This document shows, piece by piece, positions 16,889 to 28,016 of a stretch of 64,000 nt of DNA. Origin of the DNA: Rhizobium sp. BK399. Its GTDB lineage: Bacteria; Pseudomonadota; Alphaproteobacteria; Rhizobiales; Rhizobiaceae. The notes below the pieces were generated by a model, which worked only from the letters and a program-made list of their open reading frames with translations, was not told the origin of the DNA and searched no databases. The stretch is taken from the NCBI RefSeq assembly GCF_014194695.1, contig NZ_JACIAH010000003.1, positions 186,001 to 250,000 of the forward strand. The letters are read 5' to 3'. Numbering within the stretch: the stretch's first letter is position 1; each line of letters starts with the position of its first letter. Both the position numbers and the translations under genes were made by a program.

Positions 16889-17593
16889 TCACACCGAGCG
16901 GGTCAATCCACCATCGACCCGAAGGTTCTGTCCCGTCATATATCCCGCCCCCGGTGATGCGAGGAAGGCAACGGTCGCGGCGATTTCCTCGCTCGTGCCA
17001 TACCGCTTCATCGGAACACTGTCGCGGCGCTCCTCGGTAGCCGGAAGACTGTCGATCCAGCCCGGAAGAATGTTGTTCATACGGATATTCTCGGCCGCGT
17101 ACGTCTCGGCGAACAACTTTGTGAACGATGCCAGTCCGGCCCGGAACACGGCCGATGTCGGGAACATCGGGCTCGGCTCGAAAGCCCAGGCTGTGGAAAT
17201 GTTGATGATGGAGCCAGCCTTCTGCTTCTGCATGTGCGGCGTGACCAGCCGCGTCGAGCGGATGACGTTCAGCAGATAGACCTCCATGCCCCGGTGCCAG
17301 TCGTCATCCGATATGTCGAGGAGTGGCGCCCGAGGACCGTGGCCGGCGCTGTTCACGAGCACGTCGATGCGTCCCCACGCCGAGATCGCAAGGTCGACGA
17401 GCCTGCGTAGATCGTCATTGGACTGGTTCGAGCCGGTCACCCCGAGACCGCCCAGGGTCTTCGCAAGTTCCTCGCCCTTGCCCGACGACGACAGGATTGC
17501 GACCTTGAACCCATCCGCCGCAAGACGCTTCGCCGCCGCGGCGCCCATCCCGCTGCCGCCTGCCGTAATCACCGCTACCTTTTCTACTGACAT
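16889..17593 (-). CDS. SDR-family oxidoreductase
   Basis: A 234-residue short-chain dehydrogenase/reductase. The nucleotide-binding motif is TAGGSGMGAAAA near residue 11, the structural motif is VNSAGHGPR near 85, and the C-terminus YMTGQNLRVDGG is typical. The usual catalytic YxxxK is altered: after ISTAWAF the sequence reads SAVFRAGLASF, so Tyr appears replaced by Val/Phe and Lys by Gly-Leu. This may be a non-classical or inactive member. The ATG at 17593 follows AGGAGAGG. It is divergent from a LysR gene. Confidence 0.88.
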   Translation of the reverse strand: MSVEKVAVITAGGSGMGAAAAKRLAADGFKVAILSSSGKGEELAKTLGGLGVTGSNQSNDDLRRLVDLAISAWGRIDVLVNSAGHGPRAPLLDISDDDWHRGMEVYLLNVIRSTRLVTPHMQKQKAGSIINISTAWAFEPSPMFPTSAVFRAGLASFTKLFAETYAAENIRMNNILPGWIDSLPATEERRDSVPMKRYGTSEEIAATVAFLASPGAGYMTGQNLRVDGGLTRSV

Positions 17594-17722
17594 CAACCTC
17601 TCCTGCTTCAAAAAGATCGGCACCGATTGCCATCTTCTGTCACACACGGAAAGCGTGATATCATTCCGGCATCGGCTACGCGAACCAATTCCCCTCTCAT
17701 CAAGCAGTAGAAAAACTATCGA

Positions 17723-18616
17723 ATGGCAGAAGGTATCCGGCGTCTTCCCTCCCTGAACGGCCTCCGTGTCTTCGAGGTCGTCACCCGGCACTTGAACTTC
17801 CGGCTGGCCGCCGAGGAAATTGGGGTGACACAGGGAGCCGTTGCGCAACAAATACGCGGCCTAGAAGCGGAATTGGGCCTGAAGCTGTTCGACAGACTCC
17901 CGCGAACATTGGCGCTGACCGAGGCGGGACAGAGCTACATCACCAACATCCGACGCGCCTTCGAATTGATCGCCGACGCAACGGAGACGCTGAAGCCGGA
18001 ACCACTTCACCTGACCATCAGCGTCACGCCGACCTTCGCCTCGAAATGGCTGATCCCTCGTCTGCCGGATTTCACCGCGGTCCACCCCAACATCGATCTG
18101 CGCATCCTGGCCACCGATCGCATTGCCAATTTCCAGACGGATGCTGTGGATCTCGCCGTGCGTTATGGCCGGCTTCCTTTCGGATCGGGGCTGAATGCGG
18201 AACTTCTCTTCGACAACGTGCTCGTCGCCGTTGCCAGCCCCCTGCTGGTCGAGAAGCTTGGGCCGCCAGGCCAGGATGGCAATTTCGGGCGCTATCCGCT
18301 TCTTCACGACGCCCACGATTCTTGGCCACAATTTCTCGAACTGGCGTTTCCGGACAATCTGCCGACTGTCTCCAAAAATATCAGATTCAATCAGACGTCC
18401 TTAGCGATCGAGGCCGCGATTGCTGGCCAAGGTCTCGCGCTTACGAGCACGTTCTTCGTGGAGGATGACGTTGCGTCTGGCCGCCTCCTCCGTGTGTTGC
18501 CGAACGAACTTACGATTGGCTCGGATTTTTACGTCGTCTCGCCGCGCAAGCCTCGTCATCCGACCTCGGTGATTGCCGTAAGGAGCTGGCTCGCAGACGC
18601 CGCAAGCAGGCAATAA
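17723..18616 (+). CDS. LysR-family regulator (GcvA-like)
   Basis: A 297-residue LysR protein of the GcvA-like subgroup. It starts with RRLPSLNGLRVFEVVTRHLN, the helix-turn-helix spans about 20-65 (AAEEIGVTQGAVAQQIRGLE), and the linker leads into SVTPTFASKWLIPRLPDF, which is characteristic of this subgroup. It is divergent from the SDR gene with 129 bases between starts, so it probably controls that gene and itself. Confidence 0.92.
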   Translation: MAEGIRRLPSLNGLRVFEVVTRHLNFRLAAEEIGVTQGAVAQQIRGLEAELGLKLFDRLPRTLALTEAGQSYITNIRRAFELIADATETLKPEPLHLTISVTPTFASKWLIPRLPDFTAVHPNIDLRILATDRIANFQTDAVDLAVRYGRLPFGSGLNAELLFDNVLVAVASPLLVEKLGPPGQDGNFGRYPLLHDAHDSWPQFLELAFPDNLPTVSKNIRFNQTSLAIEAAIAGQGLALTSTFFVEDDVASGRLLRVLPNELTIGSDFYVVSPRKPRHPTSVIAVRSWLADAASRQ

Positions 18617-18793
18617 GGGAAGGATGCGTTCCGCGCTCCAGGCATCGTTGGAACCGGATTTTGTGGGAACGGGCCGGCAAAAACACCCCAATGAACGGAA
18701 CTGACTGGTGTAGCTCCCATTTCTATAGTAGCCCTCAGTTTGAAGTCAGGATTGCATGCTACTATGCAGAACCATAATCATCGGGACGTCCGG

Positions 18794-19150
18794 ATGACGC
18801 GAAAAAACATAGGCGTATTGCAGCTGTCTTTTGTAGCCTTGGTGCTGGCGGGATGTACGAAGGTCGAGCCCCTGGAAACCGCCGCCGTTCCACAGTCGGC
18901 CCCAGTCGCAAAGACTGATCAAGCGGTTATCGCAGACACTGTCAGCCGCGGCGACGTCGGCGTGAAGCCGCTTGCCTGGGCGAATCCATCGACGGGAAGT
19001 GCCGGCGTGATTGAAGAAATCGGCGTCGACCCTGAAAGCTCATGCCGGGCATTTGTGACAACACAGCGCACGCTCGAAGGCGAAACCCGCTTCAAAGGCC
19101 TCGCCTGCCCGTCCGGTGACTCCGACTGGAAGCTCGGACCCGCACGATAA
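18794..19150 (+). CDS. Outer-membrane lipoprotein (surface-antigen C-terminal type)
   Basis: A 118-residue lipoprotein precursor with the lipobox LAGC near residue 19. The C-terminal part, with PLAWANPSTGSAGVIEEI, CRAFVTTQRTLEGETRFKG and a final LACPSGDSDWKLG, matches the RT0821/17-kDa surface-antigen-type C-terminal domain found in alphaproteobacterial lipoproteins, where two Cys may form a disulfide. The ATG at 18794 is preferred because the signal peptide begins there; a longer frame from 18740 adds 18 residues. Confidence 0.75.
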   Translation: MTRKNIGVLQLSFVALVLAGCTKVEPLETAAVPQSAPVAKTDQAVIADTVSRGDVGVKPLAWANPSTGSAGVIEEIGVDPESSCRAFVTTQRTLEGETRFKGLACPSGDSDWKLGPAR

Positions 19151-19210
19151 GCATGATGGCCCGCGCTATCCTGGGCAACCGCGCCTAGACGCTCGAGACG
19201 TTTCTCATCC

Positions 19211-19369
19211 TCAACCACCGGCAATCACCCGGATCTCCGGCGCATAGACAGCATCGTCAGCCTCAAGACGACACGCCGACAGAAGGTCGCGGAGGCGCGC
19301 AGCCTCGCCTGCGAGCGGGGCGGAAGCTGCATCGCTCTCCTCCAGCGGCGGTCGAGCATGGCGCGCCAA
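19211..19369 (-). CDS. Possible small protein (52 aa), doubtful
   Basis: The minus strand is open for 52 residues from a TTG at 19369. The translation has a protein-like helix (AARLRDLLSACRLEADDAVY) and ends soon after in VIAGG. There is no clear ribosome-binding site and the frame is closed just upstream. It could be a small gene divergent from the ProQ-like gene, or the remnant of a longer one. Confidence 0.3.
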   Translation of the reverse strand: MARHARPPLEESDAASAPLAGEAARLRDLLSACRLEADDAVYAPEIRVIAGG

Positions 19370-19430
19370 AAGCTTTCGTCAAATTGCGTTCACAGTTGCT
19401 GCCTAAAAGGTCCGCAGAGGTAGTTGTGAG

Positions 19431-19913
19431 ATGAGCAAACCCTGGACCACCAGCCGCGGCCCGATTGTCGCAAATGAAGCGGATATCCGCAAAGCCCAGG
19501 CAATCAGCGACTTGCTCATGCAACCCGTCGCTGTTCTGCCAAACGCGGTCGGCGAGCCTATCCGGCCTTTTGCGCTTGGGCTCTGGCACGAGCTGAGGCC
19601 GCTTCTCAAGCCCGACGTTGGCATCACCACGCTGCGCCGCGCGACGGGTGCCTATCTTCACTCCAAGCGCTACTATTTCGCCACCGCACAGCCCGACTCC
19701 TTGCGTTACGGCATCGATGGCAAACCGCGCGAGCCGGTCTCGGAGGGTGACCGGATTGCGGCGCAGGAAAAATATCTCGGCCTCAAGCGGCAAAGTGTGG
19801 CGCGTGAGGATGCCGACGCTCCTGCACCGATGGCCTCGCCAGCGCCTACGAAAGTGGATTTGATCCGGGCAGCCCTGCTCGAACGCCGCAAGACCTCGCC
19901 GTTGAAGAGCTAA
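19431..19913 (+). CDS. ProQ/FinO-family RNA-binding protein
   Basis: A 160-residue protein with a ProQ/FinO domain at about residues 15-120. The signature is TGAYLHSKRYYFATAQPD followed by RYGIDGKPREPVSEGDRIAA, with many basic residues on the helices that contact RNA 3' stem-loops. A Pro/Ala linker and a basic helix end it. Proteins of this family are RNA chaperones for small RNAs and plasmid copy or transfer control. No transfer or replication genes are near, so a general RNA role is more likely than a FinO role. Confidence 0.85.
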   Translation: MSKPWTTSRGPIVANEADIRKAQAISDLLMQPVAVLPNAVGEPIRPFALGLWHELRPLLKPDVGITTLRRATGAYLHSKRYYFATAQPDSLRYGIDGKPREPVSEGDRIAAQEKYLGLKRQSVAREDADAPAPMASPAPTKVDLIRAALLERRKTSPLKS

Positions 19914-19938
19914 AGCCGCTGCTTGCGGATGCAATCCC

Positions 19939-20130
19939 TTGGTTTGGGTGATCGTCGGATCAATCGCATTGTTTGCGGCGCTCGACCAAACTGCCGTGGT
20001 CGGAGAACCATTCGAAACGTTCGATGTTCCGCCTCGCCTGCGACCACCCACGCCACCATATGCATGGGCCCGCGAGTTTCCTGACGGGCCCTCGACGCAA
20101 TACAATGGCCGCATCTGGCCGAGACCATAA
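19939..20130 (+). CDS. Possible small membrane-anchored protein, doubtful
   Basis: A 63-residue frame from a TTG at 19939 has one hydrophobic N-terminal segment (VWVIVGSIALFAALDQ) and a Pro-rich tail ending in QYNGRIWPRP. The composition looks more like a real small anchored protein than a random frame, but there is no ribosome-binding site I trust. The region 19914-20315 otherwise shows no gene. Confidence 0.3.
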   Translation: MVWVIVGSIALFAALDQTAVVGEPFETFDVPPRLRPPTPPYAWAREFPDGPSTQYNGRIWPRP

Positions 20131-20315
20131 AATCACAACCGCGCATTGACTGCACGTACCCCATTGGCGGTTAGGCGGCCTACCTTTCGGTGAATCTCGT
20201 GTTGGAAGCTGATCAAGTCGGCCACATCCTCGCCCTGGATCGCCGCGGCTGCTTGCGCCCGCTACGAGACTAACCTTGGCGCTCATTCCACACTCCACCT
20301 CACATTGCAACGCGA

Positions 20316-20567
20316 TCAGCCTATAGAAATTCGGGAAAGAACAATCGAACCAGCGCAGCGGCGCGCGACCTGAAGGATCTGGTCGGCTGCGGCTTGGGTC
20401 GGAACCTGGCCTTCCAGAAAGAACAGTCCGGCCGACTCGACAATCGATAGCTGCAGGTCTTCCGCACAGCCGCAATAGGCAATTGCTGACAAAATCTCCT
20501 CGGCAAGAGAAGCCAAAGGGGCGCGTTCGCCAATAGAGGCGTATCCATCGAATTGAGGCATGAACAT
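20316..20567 (-). CDS. Small BON-like hypothetical protein
   Basis: An 83-residue protein. About residues 25-75 (QLSIVESAGLFFLEGQVPTQ, then AAADQILQVARRCAG) follow the BON-domain pattern of a strand-turn-strand with L-x-G-x-V followed by an amphipathic helix. AGGAGATGG lies upstream of the ATG at 20567; a second ATG two codons on is an alternative. BON domains bind membranes or phospholipids, but a single domain this short cannot be assigned a role. Confidence 0.6.
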   Translation of the reverse strand: MFMPQFDGYASIGERAPLASLAEEILSAIAYCGCAEDLQLSIVESAGLFFLEGQVPTQAAADQILQVARRCAGSIVLSRISIG

Positions 20568-20713
20568 TATTCCATCTCCTGGAGAGGGAACGCGCCCAAG
20601 CCTGTTTCGTTCATCTGTTGTTCATCAAAACTCCCGAGGCCCGGTGCCCAAAAATTCTGGAACTAAGCGGTTGGCGCACTGTTCCAGCCTCCACTGGACG
20701 ACAATCAGCCGCC

Positions 20714-20836
20714 ATGTCGATGCTGAACTTCCATATCAACCGCGCCGGGCAGCCACTGACCAAAGCGCAGCACGCGAAACTCGAAAACGCCAAGGACGAA
20801 CTCCGCAAGGACTTCGGGCGAGAGCCCGAAGCATAG
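20714..20836 (+). CDS. Small hypothetical protein (40 aa)
   Basis: A 40-residue basic protein (MSMLNFHINRAGQPLTKAQH, then AKLENAKDELRKDFGREPEA). The even charge pattern and helical tail resemble small rhizobial proteins that I cannot name. A longer frame from 20618 adds 32 residues of unconvincing sequence. The start could also be the ATG at 20720. No function is inferred. Confidence 0.5.
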   Translation: MSMLNFHINRAGQPLTKAQHAKLENAKDELRKDFGREPEA

Positions 20837-21171
20837 GAGCCGCAATCATCTGGCATGATATTGAACGCGCGACGATCGAAGGAATTTTTATGATTCGCGG
20901 AAAGTCCATAAGCGTGAGCGGGAAGCAATCGACATCTGGATCGAATACCCAACCGCGGCTTTCTACACGTGACGGCCGATCCGACGGGTAGTGCCGACAA
21001 AATGGACCTCGTGCTCGCCGGTTTCGAGACTTACGAAGGTTAGTCCGAGGTCGCCTCAAGCGCAAATCATCGTCGAGACTTGATGTGCAAGCACATCCCT
21101 TCTGATGCACTTGGGGAGGGGAGGAAGCATGGACGCCGCTGACCGGCCGCGTCCATGCCAGATTTTACCGA
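20837..21171. other. Intergenic region downstream of katG
   Basis: This stretch of about 335 bases holds no gene I can support. A 34-codon frame at 20890-20991 follows a GAAGGA but has a low-complexity translation. Short protein-like fragments in other frames are interrupted by stops, so decayed coding DNA is possible. No clear terminator for the leftward katG is visible. Confidence 0.4.
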
Positions 21172-23490
<2,319 letters not shown>

Positions 23491-23553
23491 TTATCGGAAC
23501 TAGACGATAATTCTAAGTTGGATTTACTGATCGTTACGATAATTAAAAGCTAT
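23491..23553 (-). promoter_or_regulatory. Candidate katG control region
   Basis: The AT-rich stretch upstream of katG contains TTATCG-N8-CGATAA (23491-23510) and ATCGT-T-ACGAT (23530-23540), with CGATAATT occurring twice 32 bases apart. Read on the minus strand, ATAG-N7-TTAT near 23553 partly fits an OxyR half-site. Regulation by OxyR is an inference. The rest of 23347-23728 holds no gene. Confidence 0.35.
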
Positions 23554-23728
23554 GACGTTTTCGACATCGGCTGCAGCAAAACTTTGCCAACCGCGCTGAA
23601 ACGAAGGTCTCGAAATTCGTGGTTCTGACACCCCTCTACTCGTAGCTGACGCAGCGCTCCCAATGGTCAGGAGAACGACCCGCTGCCTGCTCGATCCGAA
23701 ATCCGTACCAGCATGCACACATGTTCAT

Positions 23729-23758
23729 TTGACAGATATCCTACAAGTGGATATGTGT
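23729..23758 (+). promoter_or_regulatory. Promoter with overlapping FadR/GntR-type operator
   Basis: TTGACA at 23729-23734 is a consensus -35 box, with TATGTG at 23752 as a weak -10 at 17-base spacing. ACAGATATCC (23732-23741) and GGATATGTGT (23749-23758) form an inverted repeat, 9 of 10 positions, with a 7-base spacer, covering both boxes. It lies 35 bases before the GntR gene, so repression by that protein is likely. Confidence 0.6.
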
Positions 23759-23792
23759 CTCGACACTAGGAATTTTCCGCAGCGAGATCGGC

Positions 23793-24524
23793 ATGCCCCT
23801 AAAGACCATGAAGCCGTTGACAAGAGCCCCGTTGCTGCATGTTTCCGTGCAGGAGAGCCTGCGCGCCTACATCAACGATAACGGCCTGAAGCCGGGAACA
23901 CTGCTGCCCGCCGAGAGCGAGCTTGCGACACAACTTGGCGTCAGCCGCAACTCGCTGCGCGAAGGCATCAAGGCACTTGAATCGCTTGGCGTCTTGGAAT
24001 CACGGCGCGGCGTCGGAATTTTCGTGAAGGCGTTCTCGTTCGAGCCATTGCTCGACAATCTTGCCTACGGCCTTGGCGGCGCGCTCCGCCAGATCGAGGA
24101 AGTGATCGAGATCCGTCGGACGCTCGAAGTCGGCCTGATCGGCAAGACCTTGGAAACGATCGGCAAGGACGACATTGCCGAGCTCCGCGCCACCGTCAAC
24201 CGTATGAAGGCGCACGCCGAACGCGGCGAATCCTTCGCCGAGGACGACCAGCTCTTCCATCGACTGCTCTTCCGCTGCCAGGAGAACGAAACGCTGAGCC
24301 GGCTGATCGACGTGTTCTGGCTCGCCTTCTACAAGGCCTCGGATTTCGTGAATCTCGACAACGTCGATCCGATGGCCACTTGGCGCGATCACGCCGCCAT
24401 CGTCGATGCCGTAGAAGCCCGGGACGTGGAGGAGGCCCGCCGGCGCCTCGACCACCACTACGAAGGCATCGCCCGAGTTATCGCAACCAATAAGACAAGT
24501 TCAAATGTGGGAGGAACGCAATGA
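23793..24524 (+). CDS. FadR-subfamily GntR regulator
   Basis: A 243-residue regulator. The N-terminal winged helix spans about 15-80 (LLPAESELATQLGVSRNSLR, then EGIKALESLGVLESRRGVG), followed by an all-helical FCD ligand-binding domain with metal-binding candidates in DDQLFHRLLF and HAAIVDAVEARD. It overlaps the solute-binding-protein gene by 4 bases and heads the operon, so it should control the uptake genes in response to the substrate or a breakdown product. A matching palindrome overlaps its promoter. Confidence 0.92.
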   Translation: MPLKTMKPLTRAPLLHVSVQESLRAYINDNGLKPGTLLPAESELATQLGVSRNSLREGIKALESLGVLESRRGVGIFVKAFSFEPLLDNLAYGLGGALRQIEEVIEIRRTLEVGLIGKTLETIGKDDIAELRATVNRMKAHAERGESFAEDDQLFHRLLFRCQENETLSRLIDVFWLAFYKASDFVNLDNVDPMATWRDHAAIVDAVEARDVEEARRRLDHHYEGIARVIATNKTSSNVGGTQ

Positions 24525-26104
24525 ACACCCTGTCTCGACTTTCGGCTATCGCAATCGCCGCGATGATGGCAACACCAGTCGCATCGGGCTTCACCCGCCC
24601 GGCGCAAGCTGCAACCCTGTCGGGCGGCTTCGATGTTGGCCCCGGTGGCTTTCAGGGCAATTTCAATCCGCTCGCCGCAACCGCGGGCTTCACCTGGCTC
24701 AGCATCTATTTCGAACCGCTCGTGACCTATGATGCGAAGCTGCAGAAGACGGTCGGCGTACTTGCATCGTCTTATGACGTGAGCCCTGACCAGCTGACCT
24801 ATACGTTCAAGCTCGTTGACGCGAAGTGGCACGACGGAAAGCCATTCACGGCCAAGGACGCGAAGTTCACGATGGAACTCGCCAAGAATGCAAAGACCGG
24901 ATCTGTCCTGGCCGCTCGCCTAACACCGGTGTCATCCGTCGAAGCTCCGGACGACCACACGCTCGTGATCAAGCTCAACGCGCCGTCGGCCAGTCTCATG
25001 GATACCCTGACAAAGGTCATGATGCTCCCCGAGCACGCACTGGCCGCAATACCGGCCGACCACCTCGCCAAGAACGCATGGTGGTCGACGTCACCGATCG
25101 GCACCGGCGCGTTCAAATTCTCGAAGTACGTCAACGACCAGTATGTCGAGCTCACTGCCAACACGGACTACAGAGGCGGCAAACCGGCCCTCGAGAAGAT
25201 CATCAATCGCTACTTCGCTGATCCGGCGGCTGCGATCGCCGCGCTTCGAGCCGGTGAAATCCAGTTCACCTATGTCGACTCCAATGATGTTCCGACATTC
25301 AAGGACGATAAGTCTTTCCAGGTGATCGAAGGCAATTCCTTCGTCGTCAACTATCTGGGTTTCAATCATGAATCGCCTATCTGGAAGGATTTGCGTGTCC
25401 GACAGGCGGTGATGCACGCCATCAATCGCGACGCGATTATCCAGAGCCTTTACGGCGGCGCCGCCAAGCCCGCCAACTGCGCCTACGTCGCCGATCAACT
25501 CGTCCCGAAGGGCATTGATGACTATGCCTACGATCCCGAAAAGGCGAAAGCGCTTCTGAAGGAAGCTGGCTGGGACGAGATCAACGGCGGGAAGCCGATT
25601 ACGCTCCTGACCTACTACACGACGCCCTTGGCGACCAATGTGCTGGCCGCCGTTCAGGCAATGCTGGCTCAGGTTGGCATCAACGTCGTGCCGCGTGCGG
25701 TCGATGCCCCAACATACAACAGCATCGTCCTGAAGCCGGACGCAGATATCTCGCAGTTTCAGCTGGTCTATGCCGGCCTGCAAAACGGACCAGATGCAGG
25801 CAGTATCAATGTCGGGCTGAATGAAAAGCAGATCCCGCCGGCCGGCCCGAACGTCGTTCGCGCCCGCATGCCCGATCTGACGGCCGCGCTCGACGCCGCC
25901 CTGGGTGAACCTGACGCGGCAAAGCGTGACGAACGCTATCAGCAGGTCTGCAAGGTCATGAATAGCCAGCTCCCGTGGGGAACCCTCTGGGTAGCCAATC
26001 GCTATGGCGTGGTATCCTCCAAGGTCAAGGATTTTGTGTGGACTCCCGCCCCTGGCGGCGGCCCCTATCAGGCCGATCCGCAGCGCTGGTCCATCACCGA
26101 ATAG
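24521..26104 (+). CDS. ABC importer solute-binding protein, family 5
   Basis: A 527-residue periplasmic binding protein of the dipeptide/oligopeptide (SBP_bac_5) family. A Sec signal peptide ends at about residue 30 (TRPAQA). Family markers follow: WLSIYFEPLVTYDAKL, YTFKLVDAKWHDGKPFTAKD and LRVRQAVMHAINRDAIIQSL. Family-5 proteins bind peptides but also nickel, glutathione, sugars and opines; the DapA-like enzymes in this operon argue for a small keto- or hydroxy-acid derivative rather than a peptide. A strong hairpin follows 16 bases after the stop. Confidence 0.93.
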   Translation: MNTLSRLSAIAIAAMMATPVASGFTRPAQAATLSGGFDVGPGGFQGNFNPLAATAGFTWLSIYFEPLVTYDAKLQKTVGVLASSYDVSPDQLTYTFKLVDAKWHDGKPFTAKDAKFTMELAKNAKTGSVLAARLTPVSSVEAPDDHTLVIKLNAPSASLMDTLTKVMMLPEHALAAIPADHLAKNAWWSTSPIGTGAFKFSKYVNDQYVELTANTDYRGGKPALEKIINRYFADPAAAIAALRAGEIQFTYVDSNDVPTFKDDKSFQVIEGNSFVVNYLGFNHESPIWKDLRVRQAVMHAINRDAIIQSLYGGAAKPANCAYVADQLVPKGIDDYAYDPEKAKALLKEAGWDEINGGKPITLLTYYTTPLATNVLAAVQAMLAQVGINVVPRAVDAPTYNSIVLKPDADISQFQLVYAGLQNGPDAGSINVGLNEKQIPPAGPNVVRARMPDLTAALDAALGEPDAAKRDERYQQVCKVMNSQLPWGTLWVANRYGVVSSKVKDFVWTPAPGGGPYQADPQRWSITE

Positions 26105-26120
26105 GACCGCCATGGATACG

Positions 26121-26143
26121 AAAGGGTGGCGTTGCCACCCTTT
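26121..26143 (+). terminator. Intercistronic hairpin after solute-binding-protein gene
   Basis: AAAGGGTGGC and GCCACCCTTT form a perfect 10-bp stem with a GTT loop between the binding-protein stop (26104) and the permease start (26159). The final T's are part of the stem. It probably acts as a partial terminator or protects the upstream mRNA end. Confidence 0.75.
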
Positions 26144-26158
26144 CAGGACGGAGTTGCA

Positions 26159-27118
26159 ATGCTGAGATACAGTCTCCGGCGCCTGGCGATCGGAATAGGC
26201 ATGCTGCTTGCCTTGAGCATGCTGATTTTCCTTCTGCTGCGCCTCACCCCTGGCGATCCGATCGACGCCTATATCGATCCGAACATCCCGATGTCGCCAG
26301 CCGACTTGGCCGAGCTGCGCAGCAGCCTCGGTCTCGACCAGCCCCTGCCCGTGCAGTATCTGGTCTGGCTGCAGCAAGCCTTGGCCGGCAATCTCGGCTA
26401 CTCGATCAAGCGGATGGATCAGCCGGTGCTCGGTCTCGTCCTGTCGCGCATAGGTCCCACCGTCCTGCTCATGGGAACGGCTCTCGTTATCTCGACTGTC
26501 GTCGGCATCGCCACGGGCATCATCAGCGCCGTACGGCGTAACTCCATCGCCGACCTCTCGTTCTCGGTGATTGCCCTCACAGGCATTTCCAGCCCGGCCT
26601 TCCTCAGCGCATTGATCGGACTCTACGTCTTCGCCGTGCGGCTCAAATGGATGCCATCGGGTGGAATGCTGACGCCGGGCGAGCCTTTCTCGGTCCTTGA
26701 TCTGCTGCATCACCTGATCCTTCCTGCCTCGCTCCTTGCGGTCGCTCAAGCGGCTCTGATCATGCGCTATATGCGCGCCTCCCTGCTTGAAGTGCTCAAT
26801 CAGGACTATGTCCGCACGGCACGGGCGAAGGGCGTCGTCGAGTTCTGGGTGATCGTCAAGCATGCGTTGCGCAATGCGCTGCTGCCTGTTGTCACGCTGA
26901 TCGGCTCGACTATCGGCCTTGCCGTCGGTGGTGCAATCTTCATCGAGAGCGTTTTCAACTGGCCGGGCATGGGCCTGCTGCTGGTGGATTCCGTCGAGAC
27001 CCGCGACTACCCGGTCATCATGGGCGCCACGCTCATCATCGGAGCCTGCGTGATCGTCGTGAACCTTCTGACGGACGTCACTTACGCGGTGATCGATCCG
27101 CGCATCAAGGTGGCCTGA
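26159..27118 (+). CDS. ABC importer permease (DppB-type)
   Basis: A 319-residue inner-membrane permease with six hydrophobic segments. The N-terminal [20 protein letters not shown] and LLRLTPGDP are typical of DppB, as is the EAA-type loop [10 protein letters not shown] near residue 220, which docks onto the ATPase. ATG at 26159 is favoured over an upstream frame because family members start with this segment. It pairs with the next gene. Confidence 0.94.
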   Translation: MLRYSLRRLAIGIGMLLALSMLIFLLLRLTPGDPIDAYIDPNIPMSPADLAELRSSLGLDQPLPVQYLVWLQQALAGNLGYSIKRMDQPVLGLVLSRIGPTVLLMGTALVISTVVGIATGIISAVRRNSIADLSFSVIALTGISSPAFLSALIGLYVFAVRLKWMPSGGMLTPGEPFSVLDLLHHLILPASLLAVAQAALIMRYMRASLLEVLNQDYVRTARAKGVVEFWVIVKHALRNALLPVVTLIGSTIGLAVGGAIFIESVFNWPGMGLLLVDSVETRDYPVIMGATLIIGACVIVVNLLTDVTYAVIDPRIKVA

Positions 27119-27120
27119 GC

Positions 27121-27996
27121 ATGCTGGCCAGAACCTCTAGCCGCAGTCCCGGCCCCCTCGCCCGTGCACTCGACCGCTTCCTGATCAACCGCGCCGCCGT
27201 TTTCGGTATCTGCCTGGCTCTTCCTGTCCTGGCGATGATCCTCACCTATCCCCTGTGGTGGAGCTTCAAGCCGAACGACATCGACCTTTTGGCGATGAAC
27301 TCTGGCCCAAGCCTGAAACATTGGTTCGGTACCGATGGCGTCGGCCGCGATGTGTTTGCCCGCGTGATGGAGGGCGGCCGCATCTCGCTCCTCGTCGCTG
27401 CTGCGTCGACACTGCTCTCGGCCGTCATCGGCTTTCTCTTCGGCGCTGTCTCCGCCCTTTCCGGCCGCTGGGCAGACGCGGTCGGTATGCGGTTTGTCGA
27501 TCTTGTGATGACGCTGCCGCCGGTGATTTTTCTCCTTGTGCTCGCCTCGATCGCCGGCACGGGCATCTGGCCGACGGTCCTCGTCATCTCACTGTTGTCC
27601 TGGCCACTTCTGGCGCGAATGGTGCGCGCACGGCTGCTGGAACTGCGTGAGCGTGACTTCGTCGTCGCCGCTCGGGGAATGGGCGCCGGCTTGCCCCATC
27701 TCCTCTTCCGACATGGGCTGCCGAACGCCGTCGATATCCTGGTGGTCTACGCCACGCTGCAGATCGCCAACGCCATCCTGCTCGAGGCCGGGCTTTCCTT
27801 CCTTGGCCTCGGCATCGCACCGCCGGCCGCCAGCTGGGGCAACATGCTGAACGCGGCCCGTTCGACGGCGGTCCTCGAACAGTATCCTTGGCAATGGCTG
27901 TTCCCAGGCGGGGCGCTCATCCTGGCGGTGCTTGCCATCAACTTCATCGGCGACGGTCTTCGGGACGCTTTCGACCCTCGCGCTGAACTAAACTGA
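27121..27996 (+). CDS. ABC importer permease (DppC-type)
   Basis: A 291-residue permease. DppC features are seen: an N-terminal membrane segment, [20 protein letters not shown] at about residue 62, the EAA loop [13 protein letters not shown] and the closing [19 protein letters not shown] end (here [15 protein letters not shown]). It starts 2 bases after the DppB stop and forms the heterodimeric channel with it. Confidence 0.94.
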   Translation: MLARTSSRSPGPLARALDRFLINRAAVFGICLALPVLAMILTYPLWWSFKPNDIDLLAMNSGPSLKHWFGTDGVGRDVFARVMEGGRISLLVAAASTLLSAVIGFLFGAVSALSGRWADAVGMRFVDLVMTLPPVIFLLVLASIAGTGIWPTVLVISLLSWPLLARMVRARLLELRERDFVVAARGMGAGLPHLLFRHGLPNAVDILVVYATLQIANAILLEAGLSFLGLGIAPPAASWGNMLNAARSTAVLEQYPWQWLFPGGALILAVLAINFIGDGLRDAFDPRAELN

Positions 27997-28016
27997 TCAC
28001 TCGAAAGAAAGAGACT

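Noticed and set aside
19431..19913. FinO-type conjugation control for the ProQ-like gene
   Set aside because: No tra, oriT or replication genes are present near it, so a plasmid-transfer role is not supported.
25091..26863. 590-codon leftward ORF opposite the binding protein and permease
   Set aside because: It spans two well-supported genes on the plus strand and reads as low-complexity charged sequence.
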